Assembly (NCBI GenBank): GCA_026119855.1
Contig: JAOWBW010000056.1
Location: 1,651,324 to 1,715,323 of the forward strand
Direction of reading: 5' to 3'
Source of the DNA: Campanula takesimana
Taxonomy: Eukaryota > Streptophyta > Magnoliopsida > Asterales > Campanulaceae
Length of the DNA: 64,000 nt
The notes under the pieces were generated by a model. It searched no databases, was not told the DNA's origin, and saw only the letters and a program-made list of their open reading frames with translations. The position numbers were made by a program, and so were the translations under genes. How positions within the stretch are numbered: the first letter of the stretch is position 1; each line of letters starts with the position of its first letter. This document shows positions 52,592 to 64,000 of the stretch, one piece after another.

Positions 52592-53971
52592 TCTTTACTG
52601 CGATTATTTATGATCCAGTGAAGAGATCCTGAGTCGAGTGCCTCACACGGGGTCGCAAAGTGTCAAAGCATCGGGGAACTAGTTGCTAAATGGCACGTCT
52701 GAAAAATTAGTAAACACCGAGTCATGTCCTTATGGCAACTCACCTATCCATTCATAACTGGATGATATGGGCGGGTTAAATCATCACATCGGTGAATGTC
52801 TCACTTACAAGTCTCGTTGTAAATTTCTCAAATGGGGAAATTATGTTTCTAGCAAGTTGGGGCAGCAACTCGCATAATCCTTTGGCCAGTTCAACTTTAG
52901 TCTAAGTTATGGTGGTTAAAACTTTCTTGATGGGTCCAAAATGATGATATTAATTGTAAAGCCACAAGGACATCTATCTCTTAAGAGGTTTTTTGGTCAA
53001 CATTTTTTCTTACATACTCATCATCTTTTCCCATCTCCCTACACACCTATACACCTACTCCTTTCATCTTCCAGCTTTTTCTCTATTAATGATTCCCCTT
53101 TCCCCCATTAGTTTTGTTTCTTTTCTTTCCCTGCATGGATATCAACCTTTCGCTCTCCCTTTTTATTTCCTTAAGGGCCTTACCCCTCCCCTCATTCATC
53201 TCACTTTTTTCATTTTCCCTTACACCAATCAAGTAAGCCTTGATTCCTCCTGTTTCCAGTACATGAAGATTCTCCCCTACATGTCTTACACATCTATCAC
53301 CCTTGTCCCTCCCCCTACTTTTTCATCCTTCAATCCCCCTTGTCCTCTTCTGGACGTGCCTAGTAATACTTTTTTTTATATATATATGTATCACCTCAAC
53401 TTACACAAACTCAGGAATATACCCCCTCTCCCCCTATCTTACACGCATGATACTCCCTCCCATTTTACTTATTTAGTTCTCCCTTCTCCCTACTCCCTAC
53501 TCCCTCATCATATAATCTTCTCCTGCTAAATTTTTTTTTTCCCTCCACCATTATTCTTCCATTCTAACAAACCACCACATGCATTAATCCTTCTTCCTTT
53601 TATACATACCTCATTAAAATCTTAGAAAACCCCCACCATTCTTATTTTCCATCTCATTCTTCATTCATTTATGACCACCGTCATTTCCTGTGGGCTTGCT
53701 TCATGCCGACGCCTTAAGAGGGTCCGAAAAAATCCGTTTCTGCTCAAGTCTTGCCCGTCAATCTCGCTTTTGGGTTCGTTCCACTCATCTTGATTTCTTT
53801 AGCATTGATTTTTGAATATTTTGGGGAGTGCATTATCAACTTTTGCGGATTCCGGCGGGCATTCCGGCAAGCGAATCCGAAGGCCTTCAAAGCTTCCATT
53901 TTGTTTTTTGATTCCTTAAGGTATATCACCTCACTCCCTTTATTTTATTTTGAAGTCCCTTAGTTGAAGCG
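52592..53971. other. Element H region between LTR and accessory ORF
   Basis: Non-coding near the polypurine tract. From about 53030 it is strongly C/T-rich on the plus strand, with a TATATATATATG at about 53378, as in a plant promoter and leader driving the plus-strand ORF at 53972. The open frame at 52993-53529 is a pyrimidine-rich low-complexity translation and is not supported. Confidence 0.45.
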
Positions 53972-55891
53972 ATGGTTAGGACCAAACAAGTAGCGGGGGA
54001 ACCACGTTTTCGTCATTCTAAACAATACGGGGGCTTTTATAGATTAGTGATGGGAGCATGGGATAATATGTCTCGGGCGGAGTTGAACAAATTGTTGATA
54101 GAGCATGACGTCGATCCCTCCGTGTTGGATGAATTAAAGATTAGGGGTCCTCCTTATCTTCCTTATAGTAGTCCGGACATGCTTGAATTTTTTAATAGGA
54201 AGTCTTTCTGCAATTATCTTAGTGACTTTTTTGGTTGTCCTACTGACTTTGTTGAGTATACCGACGTTGACTATCAAGTTGTTGGGGACCCTAATAAAGT
54301 TTTTTTACCACCAAATCAGGTCCTCTAGCGTGATGAGCGGGATGCAGAGAGGCTCGCGAGTCGCCGGTTCCTTACATGCCGCTTCGTCTTCTTTGGCGGG
54401 CTCGCCTCATGCGAGCTTTAGAGGAACATATGAATCGAGCAGCCCCATCCCTTCCACTAATACCACGTATCATTCCGAGTTTCATATTAACCCTTCCATT
54501 TATAAAATAAAGCCGTACTCGGGAGTAAAAGAGTTGGAAGTAATGAGAGCTCTCAAAAACGGAGAAGTTATATATCCTTCTCAATTAGAGGCTGGTTTGC
54601 GGTTTCCCCTTATCCTTCTTATTTTTGAGTTTTTGTTCGCCACCAGTGCGGCTTTGGCCGAGTTGCATCCTAATACCATCCGGGGTCTAGTTTGTTTCAC
54701 AGCTATTTGCAGGGCCCATAGGTACGAGCCTACCTTGCGTCTGTTTAGGGAGTTTTTCGTTGTTTTTGTATCTGGCTCCTCAAAAGAGAGGATCTATGTT
54801 AGACCGAGGATGGACCTGAAGTTGATGACCTCCCTTCCTCCCAAGCATCCACATCCTTATGTTGGTCCGCTCCTTGTTATTTCATCTAATGGATGGACCC
54901 ATCCTATTCCCTTTGACCCTCCCACTAGTAAAATGGGTATGAGATCTCGGCTAACTGAATTAGAAAAAGAGGTGAAAAGGGTGTTTTTGCATCCCTTTGG
55001 TGATACTGGGACATTATATTCGTCGATGTCCATTTTGAGCGACGAGAATCTGTTGAGGCGGGTTGGGATTTCTCCTGCAGCAGAGGGGGTGGTTACTCCC
55101 ATGATTCGTTTCCCCCTCTCTTCATTGTGTCCAGGTTGGGAATGGTATGATGGCGATGTTATCTCAGGGTTTTATGCAACATATTCTCGTGGGGATGGGT
55201 CTTTATGTGGGGCCATGTCGGACTTTACTGGTTTTCATCTGGCTCCTTATCTACTTAGTTTTCATGTATCCCGTATGTATTATTTAGTTCTAATTACTCT
55301 TCTTTCTTTCTTTCAGCTTATTACTCCATGGACATTCGGGCGCAGAGAAGAGCTTACATTCAAGCTAAGAGGGCTAAGCAAGCTGAGGCTGACAAGATTA
55401 CTGATCTGTTGCAGAAGCAACCTGCTACCGCGAGTGTCCCTCTTCACATTTGCGTTAGTGGAGACGAGGAGGGTTCAGAGAGAGCCGATGTCCCATATCA
55501 ACCAAGTATCGAGGTAGTTGATTTGGCAGGGGAAGAAGCAAATGAGAATGAGGAGGATCCATCTGTAAGGGGCGGGATGTCGGCTTCTGGTTCTGTTACG
55601 GGTCGTCAGCACAAGAGGGGTCGTCGGGTCTCTTCTTCTCCTCACAATTCGGGCAAAGAGCCTTTTAATGATGATGAAGTTATGGGTCCTCAGGATGTCT
55701 GCTGGTTACAGCCCGGCTTCCAGTTTCCTATCGATTCCGAGGGTATGCAGCGGGTTGCTCATGAGTTAGGGAGTGTGCCTGATATGGAGGGTTTTGATTT
55801 GCGTTCCCGTGATCCTACTAGAAGTTCATTTGGGGGATCAGTGTTAAGGAGGTTTCTTGACTTGAGGCACGTCGCTGAACTTGAAACGGTG
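53972..55891 (+). pseudogene. Accessory ORF of element H ('putative gypsy type transposon' family), cut by element C
   Basis: The coding sense runs on the plus strand, opposite to the element's LTR. The first part, 53972-54325 (MVRTKQVAGEPRFRHSK start), ends at TAG 54326-54328. The main part in another frame (about 54360-55272) has NGEVIYPSQLEAGLRFPL, LHPNTIRGLVCFTAICR, and LRLFREFFVVF, typical of Transposase_28 proteins carried by Gypsy/Tat elements. A 44-bp gap bounded by CC|GTATGT and TTTCAG (55273-55316) joins it to a third part (55317-55891). That part has coiled-coil (RAQRRAYIQAKRAKQAEADK) and acidic and basic stretches. The gap is short for a plant intron. The frame is then truncated by the LTR of element C at 55892. 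In Tat elements such ORFs are often antisense, which fits this orientation. Confidence 0.7.
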
Positions 55892-57270
55892 TGTTAGGCC
55901 CAATTGGTAGGAAAATAGGCTAGAGGGGGGGGGGGGTGAATAGCCTTTTTAAACTTTTACAATGAAACACTTTTATAAATGCAAAGTCACTTATCAGTTT
56001 GCAAACTATTATCAGTAAGCACAGCGGAGAAGATATGACTTGGTTTTAACTCACACCAAAATCAGTATGAAAAAGGTTTTGAGAGCTTGGTTTTAACACA
56101 AAGTGATTGCTAAAAGTTCAATACAGTTTCAAGAGATTGGTCAATGGAAATTACGATGAATCAGTACAGACATATGCAATCTGCCGGTGATAGAGTTCCA
56201 ACTGGCAAAGATAAAGTAAGCAACAGAGACACAAGGATTTGGAGAGGTTCACAGTGTAAATACTGCTACGTCCTCTTACAAGTTTGGTCAGAACTTGGAT
56301 TTGGGTTAAGAGTACTATTAGGTATCTCTAGTCTATTACAAGCACGGCTTTGCCGGAAACAAAGACTAAATTCTAGAGATCACTAATGGATCATAATACA
56401 AATCTGACCAAGTGTTTTTGAGCGGCAAGTCCAAGAGAACTTATGTCACTCAGGTGGGTGTGTGAATAACTCAAACAACGTATTCCTTAAATGATCTAGT
56501 TCGGGAATACTAACAATGTTGTTTGAGTTGGTGCACAAGTGTATGTCCTATTAAATGATCTAATGATTATCTGGACAGAATGTTTGAGTCTTTAATGAAT
56601 ACTCAAAAACATTCAACTCTCTTCAATGCTCTATTTTCACCAACCGTCTTCAATGTTCTAAGTCCACTATTTATAAGGAGTGAATGTCTTGAGTCTTGTA
56701 GAAGAAGGCTTGCAATTTGAATATCCAGCTGGGTAGTTGAGGAACATTAAATGCGGTATCTTTAGCATTAATGGCGAAGATATGGAGTACACGGATGCTT
56801 ACAAAAGTCTGATGGGTAAAGACCCCTTTGTCTCAACCGGTTACCTGTAAAAAGTAAGTAGGGACAAAGTATATCTAAAACTAGCTATGTGTCAGACGGC
56901 GCAGTAATCATGACAGAGCAGTTTAACAACTTTCTGATAAGACAGTACGGATAAGACAGAGACAATCAGTAAGATGACATTGAGATAGAACAACAAAACC
57001 TGACTGTCAGTAAGGTTGAAATTGTCCTTGCTGATTGTTTGAGTCATCAGTAACTTGTGTAGTAAGTTGATCGGCATGTTTAATTCTGGTCTGTTGATTG
57101 TGCTTCCTTCTGCAGGTTTGCCAAGATTGAAGAGTTGGAATACACCTGTGCTGGTCACCAAGAATCCTAAGGGTACCTTACAAAGGTTCTATTAAAAATT
57201 GGGGGATCCTAAGTGATAACTATGATTGGGATTAAGCAATTCTATGTCCTAAACATATATTTGAACAACA
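55892..57270 (-). repeat. Element C 3' LTR
   Basis: On the minus strand it starts TGTTGTTCAAATATATG and ends AATTGGGCCTAACA, 1379 bp. The end region with a C-run then TCTAGCC resembles the LTR end of element A. A TATA box (CTTATAAATAG) is at about 56666-56676 in minus orientation. Many ATCAGTA, CTGTCAGT and GATCGGCA words are present. Confidence 0.88.
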
Positions 57271-57283
57271 ATCTCCTCCTAAT
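57271..57283 (-). other. Element C polypurine tract
   Basis: Minus-strand ATTAGGAGGAGAT lies directly upstream of the LTR start TGTTG. The 57284-57641 stretch is 3' untranslated sequence with no gene. Confidence 0.75.
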
Positions 57284-57641
57284 TGCTTAAGTCCAATCAC
57301 CCAATCCAAGAACATCTATCTTAGCTTAGTAAAAGAATGTACAAGGAATGTCTATTTATTGTCATTCCCTAAGCCAAGTCACACACTAGATGTCTTAAAA
57401 AGGTAAAAATACAAAATGATAAAAAGTAAGAGTAAAAGGTAGAAAAAAAATGAGTTGCTGACTGTTATGATCAGCAGGGAGAATAATAATCTGCAAAACA
57501 AAGTTAGCATGAATAGTAGCAGATATTATAAGAGAATATAACATATAAAAATAAGCACACATAAGACAGTAATGGTTAGCAAAGAAGTTTTGGATAAAGC
57601 GTTGAAGGTCTTCAGGATATCTATATCATTGGCTACATTGA

Positions 57642-60600
57642 CTAGGAAACAGGAGGATCCTCTTGCTGGTCAGTGGCCTTTGATGTAGAGTCGGTAAGCT
57701 TGGCTTTCTTCTTTGCTCTTTTCTCTTTCTTTTCAGCTTCTCTCTTCTTCCTTCTTTGAGTGCTCTCCAGTCTTTCAGTCAGCATGGCATTGTTAGCTTC
57801 CAGAGCAGCTATCTTCATTTGAGCATCAGCAAGAGCAGACTTGGCAGCAGATAGATCTTTTTCAGTTCTTTCTAGGTCTCTGATCTGCAACCTTTGCTCA
57901 TCAACTAGTTGCTGTTGAATAGAATGCATACTCCCCAAACTTTCTGAAAGGGTAATCAGCCTTGATTCTCTGTCCTCCAGAAGTTCTTTCAGGTCTTGGA
58001 TTCTCTTGCTTTCCTCCTCCTGATTGGACTTAAGGATTTTGTCAGAAAGATCCTCATGAATACGATTCAATTTGTCACGGAGGAAGAGACCAGTATCACC
58101 CAGATCGGCACGAGTAACAGGCACTTGTAAATCCTCAGTATCCCCTTCAAGGTGACTGAAGTATTCATACATACTATTCAGTACCACGGGCTTTGAAAGA
58201 CCAAGAGAAGAATGCATCAGGAAGGAAGGAATGAAGTCTTCATTGATCAGATCAGCATCTTCTACAAGACCATCAGGAGCAGGCACAGAAACTCATCATC
58301 AGAAGATAGAACAATCAGTAATGGAGAAGCTGGCATAGGAAAGGGAGCAGATGGCAAAGGCAAAACTTGTTGAAGCAGAGAGGCATCAGCAGCATATCTA
58401 TCGGCAAGAAGGAACTCAGCAGGAACAGACGTGGAGGCAACAAGATCGGCAAGGATGATCGGTAAAGGAAATTGAGGATGAATAATAACTGCACGTTCAG
58501 CCGGCAGATGGAACACACCATTGTCTTCTAGTGAAAGAAAGATAGCCAGAATGAAGTTTAAATAAGCACGACCTTCAAGAATCATGGTCATAAACCCGGC
58601 ATTCATCAGTCTTGAGGTATAGACCAGATGATCGGCACGCTGTCTTGGATGGAACATCGGCAGAGTTAGTGCAAGAGCAGCAGATTTAACCAAGTGCAGA
58701 AGACCTCGAGGATCAGTAGCTTGGTATTCAAGAATGTCATAGAGTTCTTCATTGATCATCATGCACCTCTTCATCCAACCATTTGTGGTGATGCTGACTT
58801 CCTTGGGAGATGGACCAGGTAGGTGAATTTTGCCGACAACTTTGAGCTTACCAGGCAAGCAATGTAGAGGTTCAAAAACAGGTCCTTTCACCTTGAGCTT
58901 GGAGACCCGGGGAGCTTTCCCTTTTCTCCTTTTGAATTCAGGTTTAATCCAGGGCAAGAATGTAAGCTGTTCACTAGTCGAGCCGGGAAGAAATGAATGA
59001 TTTGGACCAAAAGGATTAGGGATTGGTTGCAGAGAATTTGACGGCAGCTCTATATAGTCCTCAGGATCTATTTCATCGGAGCTGTCATTCCCACCAGTAG
59101 CTGCAGCAACAGGAACCGGTTGTGCGTCATCAGCAACAACAGGAGCAACAAGGGCCTCGGGAGCAGGTAGCAAAGGAAAGGAAATAGGAGCAAATAAAGC
59201 ATCCTGAAATTTTTCAAACTGTAAGTCAGCAGCAATCAGAGCATCAAGGTCAGCATTATGATCTGGATTGGCAATCTCTGCATCGGCACCTCCTCCCAAC
59301 TCAACAATCTCTCCAACACTAGTAGGAGCCACCAGAATCACTTCAGTAGAAGAGATAGGGACCTTAATAATCTGAGTGTCAGCAGTTGGCTCAGATGGAT
59401 GAGTGTCGGTAGTTGGCTCATCAGCATACACATCAGCAACAACTTCTTCATCAGCACAATCTCCTCCTGATATCGGCAAGCCACCAACTTCATCAGCAGA
59501 TTGAGTTTCTATAGTTTCCTCAATTGATGCAAGTTGGTCTTCTTTAACAATCAGAGGTTGAGTGTCTATAGTTTCCTCAACTTGATTAACTAAGGATTCA
59601 TTAGCAGTGCTGGTCTCATCAGCAGGTTGAGTGTCTGAAGTTTTCTCAACAATCTGTTCAACAGACTTATCAGCAGAGCCACGCCCAGAGCCATCACTGG
59701 CTAGAACTGAGTCAGCAAATGCTTCAGTAGATGATATAGAAGTAGGGGCAGCAGCTGCATGATCTTGATCAGAAGAGGGGTTTTTAAAGACAACACTTAT
59801 CGGCAGCTTATCATACTCACCGATAGAATCAGAAGAGGTGATTGTTTCACCAGCAACTTTGTGAGTACAAACAAAATCAGCAGTATCAACAGAACTAGCT
59901 GGAGTTGGAATGGGTGAGATTGCTGGTGAAGGAACTTGTTCAGGAATAGAGGTAGATGCTGGTGTAGAAGTAGCTCTAGCCTTGATAAAGGTCTCTGAAT
60001 CGTTCAGCAGATTCAGGGTTATCCTCTGCACATTCTTTACGAATTGAGTGGCTTGAGCACTCTTATCCAGCCTTTCATTATCGTTGAAGTTCAGCAAATC
60101 ATCCTCATTTTCAGGTCTTCCTAACTGATAAGGATCTTGTTCATCAAAGTTCACCAGCTGGTTGAAGACTGAGTCATAAGCAACCCATACATCTTGCACC
60201 ATCAAATCCTGTCTGGTCCTATCTTGAAATAGATAGACCTGATTCCAGGGATGGGGTAGCAAATCAAAATACCTTCCAAAATTCAATCTTAACTCACTTT
60301 CAGACAACCTTTGGAATTCTTGAAGAGGTACAAATTTCTCTTTAAACATGTCGGTGACCCTGTTCAGGCTTGTGAAATCAACATAATCAGCACGATTGCC
60401 AGGGGAAACTGACTCCTTTCTTTCCTCATGAAATTGGAGCAACCGGCGAACAAACGGATGGAGATGATCAATGGGGAACACCCAATTCTTTGATAAGACC
60501 TTATTGGTGAATGACCAATGGTTTCTGAAGAAGATGTGAAATGTTGGGTTTCTGATTGGCTTGCACTTTCTGACAGAAGGTCCAGAGGCTACATCAGCAG

Positions 60601-61855
60601 CAGCATGGAGCTCAGGTAAATAAGGAAGATCTATAATTCTCTTTTGAAGAGGGACTCTTACCCTTAAGTCAGATCCAATCTGTCTCCTTCTCTCAGCCAT
60701 TTCATCGGCAGCATCGGTTTCAGATTTGATAACCACAGAGGGAGCAGTAAGTGTTGCACTGGAAAGGAGAGATGGTGCAAACCTGATCTTCTTAGCTCTT
60801 GGATCAGTAGAAGGAATTTGAGAGGAAGGAACTTGAGCAACTGAAGGCTTTGGCTTTGGAGCAGTAGGAAGATCATCAGTAGGTACAACCTTTGACTTCT
60901 TAACTTGAGCTTTATCGGCAGCCTTGACTAGCCTTCTTTTCTTAGGAGCTGCTGGAGTAGAATCGACAAGAATCCTGTCTGTAGATGGAGCAGGAGTAGA
61001 AACGTCGGCAGGGGCGACATCAGCAATCTTGACAACTTTCTTTGCCTTCTTCTTTTTAGGAGTACCAGCAGCAGGAACAACTATTGTGCTGGTAGGAGCC
61101 TTTTTGGAAATCCTATTCCAATCAGTAAGCTTAAAGGATTTGATCTTGTCAAAATCAAGACTAGGGGGAGCAGGGACTATTGCTGAGTTGCGCCTCAAGA
61201 TAGTGCTAATCAGCATATAATGGCATCCTTTACCAGGGTGAGCTTTGTTCTTCCTTCTATCCTCCTTATACTTAACGGCAGCAATGGCAATGACCCTAAA
61301 CAAATAGGCACACCAGTTGAATTCTTCTTGCAACACGATGGCTGCCATTGCTTCAAACTGTATATCAGTAACATGGCTGTGAGAGCCAGATCTGCATACC
61401 AAGCATCTATCAACAATCTCTGCAAGGGCAAAGAATCTTCTTCTGTAATGAGCTTTGAGATGATTATCTCCACTGAGCCTAAGACCGGCTCCCCTCATAA
61501 GGGTCCATGCCTTGTCCAATGTCTTGTCATCAGTAATAGAGTCAACACCCTCATTCCCAAGTAGAGGGAATGCTTCATGAATAGAAGAAGGAGTAACGGA
61601 GATCGGCACGCCGACGACGGTTGAGGCGATGGAGACGAAGACAGAGGAGTCATTGGGATCAGTGATGACGGAGGCATTTGAGAAGAACTCTTGAACTTGA
61701 CCCAAAAAGATAAACTCAACACCAGTTGGAGTGATGATGGAGTCCAAAAGAGAGCCAATCAGAAGATTCTTCAAGAAATCACCGTCAAGAGCGTCGTCGA
61801 AGAAGGTGGAGTCAACATAGCCTCCATAGATATCCTTTTCGTTGCTCGATATTTT
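57642..61855 (-). pseudogene. Element C ORF3 (about 1,400-residue accessory protein), one frameshift
   Basis: Large accessory protein. Exon 2 begins after TTTTGCAG with KISSNEKDIYGG. The N-terminal domain (about residues 20-240) contains VQEFFSNASVITDPNDS and FNWCAYLFRVIAIAAVKY, which align with element A ORF3. Lys-rich NLS-like stretches (GTPKKKKAKK, APKKRRLVK) follow. A second conserved block contains IFFRNHWSFTNKVLSKNW and EDLLNFNDNERLD. A long Ser/Thr/Asp/Ala-rich acidic region is saturated with Ala-Asp pairs from the GC(C/T)GAT word. A third conserved block (WMKRCMMINEELYDIL) precedes a frameshift at about 58262-58286. The shifted frame to 57642 is coiled coil (LESTQRR) and a basic tail (RRKKREAEKKEKRAKKKAK). 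No in-frame ATG near the 5' end was found. No membrane or signal sequence was seen. Confidence 0.75.
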
Positions 61856-61944
61856 CTGCAAAATCACTCAAAAGATCTCACAAGTTAGAATAAATTAGTT
61901 CAAAATAGATTTGAAATGCAAGTGTAAAATCATCAAGTAGTTAC
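61856..61944 (-). other. Putative 5' intron of element C ORF3
   Basis: Minus-strand donor CTG|GTAACT (GT at 61944-61943) and acceptor TTTTGCAG (AG at 61857-61856), 89 bp. Element A ORF3 also has an intron near its start. The upstream exon (61945 to about 62060) contains no ATG, so the start codon is either lost or misplaced in my model. Confidence 0.4.
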
Positions 61945-62070
61945 CAGAAAATGGAGTTAACTCTGGTTTGAAGAATCGTAAGAGAATGTGAAAGTAGATG
62001 AAGAACACAAGCAATAGTGATATTAAGAGAGAATGAAGAGCGAAAAGAACAAGAGGAGTTTAATTGTAGC

Positions 62071-62080
62071 TTATATATGT
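62071..62080 (-). promoter_or_regulatory. Putative TATA box of element C ORF3
   Basis: Minus-strand ACATATATAAGC followed by a CT-rich leader, as in elements A and B. Confidence 0.45.
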
Positions 62081-62449
62081 TATGGAAGAGAGATAGAGAA
62101 TAGGAAGAGTTTGCATGGGAGAAAGAGAAATAATGATGAGTTTAACTGTAGCGAATAACTAAGAGAACGTGCGCACACAATGCATTAAATGCACGAACCA
62201 GACGGTTTAAATTAGACGGTTAAACTTAGGAGAGAGAAAGGGTAGAAGCAGCAACAATAAAGTTAAGGTTACCTTTCTGATTTATCACAAAGAGTTGGGA
62301 TAAATCTTTGACACGATTTGGGTAAGGCGGTGCACACACGTGTTAGAGAGGAGGTGTGACCGATTGTACCTTTGATTTGACTAAGCTTACGTCATGTGTC
62401 AGAGAATCCTTATCCGTTTGGATGAGATCTACCGATGAATTTTGAATTT

Positions 62450-62575
62450 TGAATTTTGACGAATCGGCAAGACATGATTCGGCAAGTTGTTGATCAACAA
62501 GATATTTATCGGCATGATGTTTGTCGGCAAGATAATTTTTGATCTGCTGATTTGATCGGCAGACTAACACAAGTA
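62450..62575 (-). repeat. Word cluster after pol in element C
   Basis: Five TCGGCA words (ATCGGCA, GTCGGCA, TTCGGCA) and ATCTGCTGATT lie within about 125 bp just downstream of the pol stop. An 88-codon frame (62609-62343, MIIMVKIVLTLLLVLV start) overlaps it but is mostly a translation of the words; I do not call it a gene. Confidence 0.75.
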
Positions 62576-62592
62576 GCAAAGTCAACACAATT

Positions 62593-64000
62593 TTAACCAT
62601 AATAATCAATCATACCTAGTTCACCTCTGAGGAATTCAAATCTTTTCTGATCTAAGGGTTTTATCAGTATGTCTGCTCTTTGGTAATCGGTATGAACTTT
62701 GAGCAGCACCACGTTTCCCTTTTCAACATGTTCCTTCAGAAAGTGATACTTGATGTCTATGTGCTTGGTTTTAGAATGCATGACCGGGTTATTGGAAACT
62801 GAGATGGCAGATTGATTGTCACAATAGATGAGACAAACTTGAGATGGAACTTCATAGTCAACAAGCTGCTGCTTCATCCAAAGGATCTGTGAACAGCAAC
62901 TGCCGGCAGCTATGTACTCAGCTTTAGTAGTAGAAGTGGAAATTGATGCTTGCTTTTTACATGACCAAGACACCAACCGATCACCAAGAAATTGGCAAGT
63001 TCCACTAGTACTTTTTCTGCTCACCCTACAAGCTGCAAAGTCTGCATCTGAATAACCTATTAGATTAAAAGATGAATCTCTAGCATACCATAATCCAAGG
63101 TTAGCAGTGCCACATAGATATTTAATGATACGTTTAACAGCTTGCAGATGAGATTCCCTAGGGTCAGCTTGAAACCTGGCACAAATACAAACAGCAAACA
63201 TAATATCTGGTCTACTGGCAGTAAGATAGAGGAGTGAGCCGATCATACCTTGGTAGAGTGTCATATCTACCCTCTTACTAGACTTATCCTTATCTAAATG
63301 AATGTTAGTGACCATAGGTGTGCTTTGAGAGTGAGCATTTTCAAAGCCAAACTTCTTGATTAATTCTTTTGCGTACTTGGCTTGACTGATGAATATTCCT
63401 TCATTGGATTGCTTGACTTGAAGTCTAAGGAAATATGTTAGTTCACCCATCATGCTCATATCGAACTTGCTCTGCATTAGCTTCTCAAATCTCTTGCAAA
63501 GTTATTCATTAGTAGAACAAAAAATAATATCATCGATATATATTTGAACAAATAGTGAATGACCCTTGTGCTTGGCAACAAATAAAGTAGTATCGATTTT
63601 ACCTCGAGTGAAACCTAAGCCATCACTACGTAAGAACTTAGAAAGGGTTTCATACCATGCCCTTGGAGCTTGATTTAGGCCGTAGAGAGCTTTCTTCAAT
63701 CGGTAGACATGATTAGGCTTCTTAGAGTCCTCGAAACCAGGTGGTTGTTCCACATAAACAAGTTCTTGGAGTTCTCCATTTAAGAATGCACTTTTCACGT
63801 CCATTTGATATAACTTGAATTCTTTGAAGACAGCATAGGCTAAGAAAAGTCTTATAGCTTCCAATCTTGCAACCGGAGCAAATGTCTCATCGTAGTCAAT
63901 TCCTTCTTCTTGTCGGTAGCCTTTAGCAACTAACCTTGCTTTGTTTCTAATAATATTCCCAGCTTCATCCAATTTGTTCCTGTAGACCCATTTTGTACCA
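62593..64000 (-). pseudogene. pol: Element C pol, RT and RNase H part, one nonsense codon
   Basis: Copia RT and RNase H read on the minus strand from the window edge (GTKWVYRNK) to 62593. RT motifs are VKSAFLNGEL, LYGLNQAPRAWYETL and YIDDIIFCS (about 63510-63540; Cys replaces the usual Gly). TAA at 63504-63502 interrupts the frame just after. RNase H has GYSDADFAA, TSTTKAEYIAA (usually TEAEY), YCDNQSA and TKHIDIKYHF. It ends GELGMIDYYG. Sequence similarity to element A pol is closer than to element B in these blocks. Protease, integrase and gag are outside the window. Confidence 0.93.

Larger units (their letters stand above)
55892..64000 (-). mobile_element. Element C: Sirevirus-type Ty1/copia element, minus strand, partial (window edge)
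   Basis: The 3' LTR is at 55892-57270, then the polypurine tract, ORF3 (57642-61855), a spacer with a word cluster, and pol (62593 to beyond 64000). gag and the 5' LTR lie outside. It is inserted in the accessory ORF of element H; the TSD should be CGGTG (55887-55891) but its partner is outside. One frameshift in ORF3 and one stop in RT are visible. The word ATCRGYA (plus-strand reading; TRCYGAT in the element's sense) is dense throughout. Confidence 0.93.

Noticed and set aside
52993..53529. 178-codon plus-strand protein
   Set aside because: Composition is that of a pyrimidine-rich tract (Phe/Ser/Leu/Pro/Tyr), with no domain; it is more likely the leader region of the accessory ORF.
53972..54000. 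Histone H3-tail mimic (MVRTKQVA against MARTKQTA)
   Set aside because: Only about six residues agree, downstream similarity is absent, and the frame is a broken transposon ORF; coincidence is the simplest reading.
62343..62609. 88-codon small protein with a hydrophobic N-terminus after pol of element C
   Set aside because: Most of the frame is a translation of the repeated word cluster, and it overlaps the pol end in another frame; no independent support.

Overview
The window is nuclear DNA from a flowering plant, most likely a eudicot. The evidence is plant-type LTR retrotransposons primed by initiator-methionine tRNA, plant F-box genes, CTCCCTCCGTCC-type MITEs, hAT MITEs, SINE-like sequences and AT-rich spacers. 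There is no prokaryotic operon structure. Almost everything is transposable-element sequence, nested up to three levels deep; the only ordinary host genes are two related F-box copies, both damaged. Many element boundaries are fixed by target-site duplications (TSDs).

Layout. 0.1-2.4 kb: decayed plant-mobile-domain and OTU-protease-like coding remnants around a 176-bp tandem repeat, then a nested hairpin at 2.6 kb. 3.6-4.1 kb: SINE-like and MITE relics. 4.6-6.1 kb: F-box gene copy 1 (minus). 6.8 kb: Copia RNase H relic. 7327-23159: element A, a Sirevirus-type Copia retrotransposon (1418-bp LTRs, TSD ATAAG) with gag, pol and a downstream spliced accessory gene (ORF3), which is split by a 2.45-kb solo LTR (TSD TCATG). 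24656-28318: three terminal-inverted-repeat elements nested in one another, each with its own TSD. 28.4-30.2 kb: F-box copy 2, a frameshifted pseudogene. 30239-44708: element D, a short non-coding minus-strand Copia-like element (TSD CAAGT), with element B (30364-42946, TSD GTATG) inserted in one of its LTRs. B is a second Sirevirus-type element with gag, pol, an antisense ORF and ORF3. 45.1-47.3 kb: MITEs, a SINE and an (AT)n tract. 47426-49747: inverted pair of about 1-kb LTR-like arms. 51.5-55.9 kb: LTR and an oppositely oriented accessory ORF of a minus-strand, Gypsy/Tat-like element H. 55892-64000: element C, a third Sirevirus-type element on the minus strand, cut by the window edge.

How it fits together. 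A, B and C share one plan: Gag with a long C-terminal extension (seen in A and B), Pol in the order protease-integrase-RT-RNase H, a spacer, then a large ORF3 behind its own TATA box. The ORF3 N-terminal domains look homologous and resemble the 'putative plant transposon protein' family. I see no signal peptide or transmembrane segment but do see NLS-like basic clusters, so they do not look like envelope proteins. Each element is saturated with its own short word (ATGCGCC in A; a GACAG..GACCT or AG..GACCT word in B; ATCRGYA in C). The word occurs in LTRs, spacers, introns and coding sequence alike. Together with the ORF3 genes this is the most interesting signal in the window. All three elements carry nonsense or frameshift lesions, so these copies are probably not autonomous.
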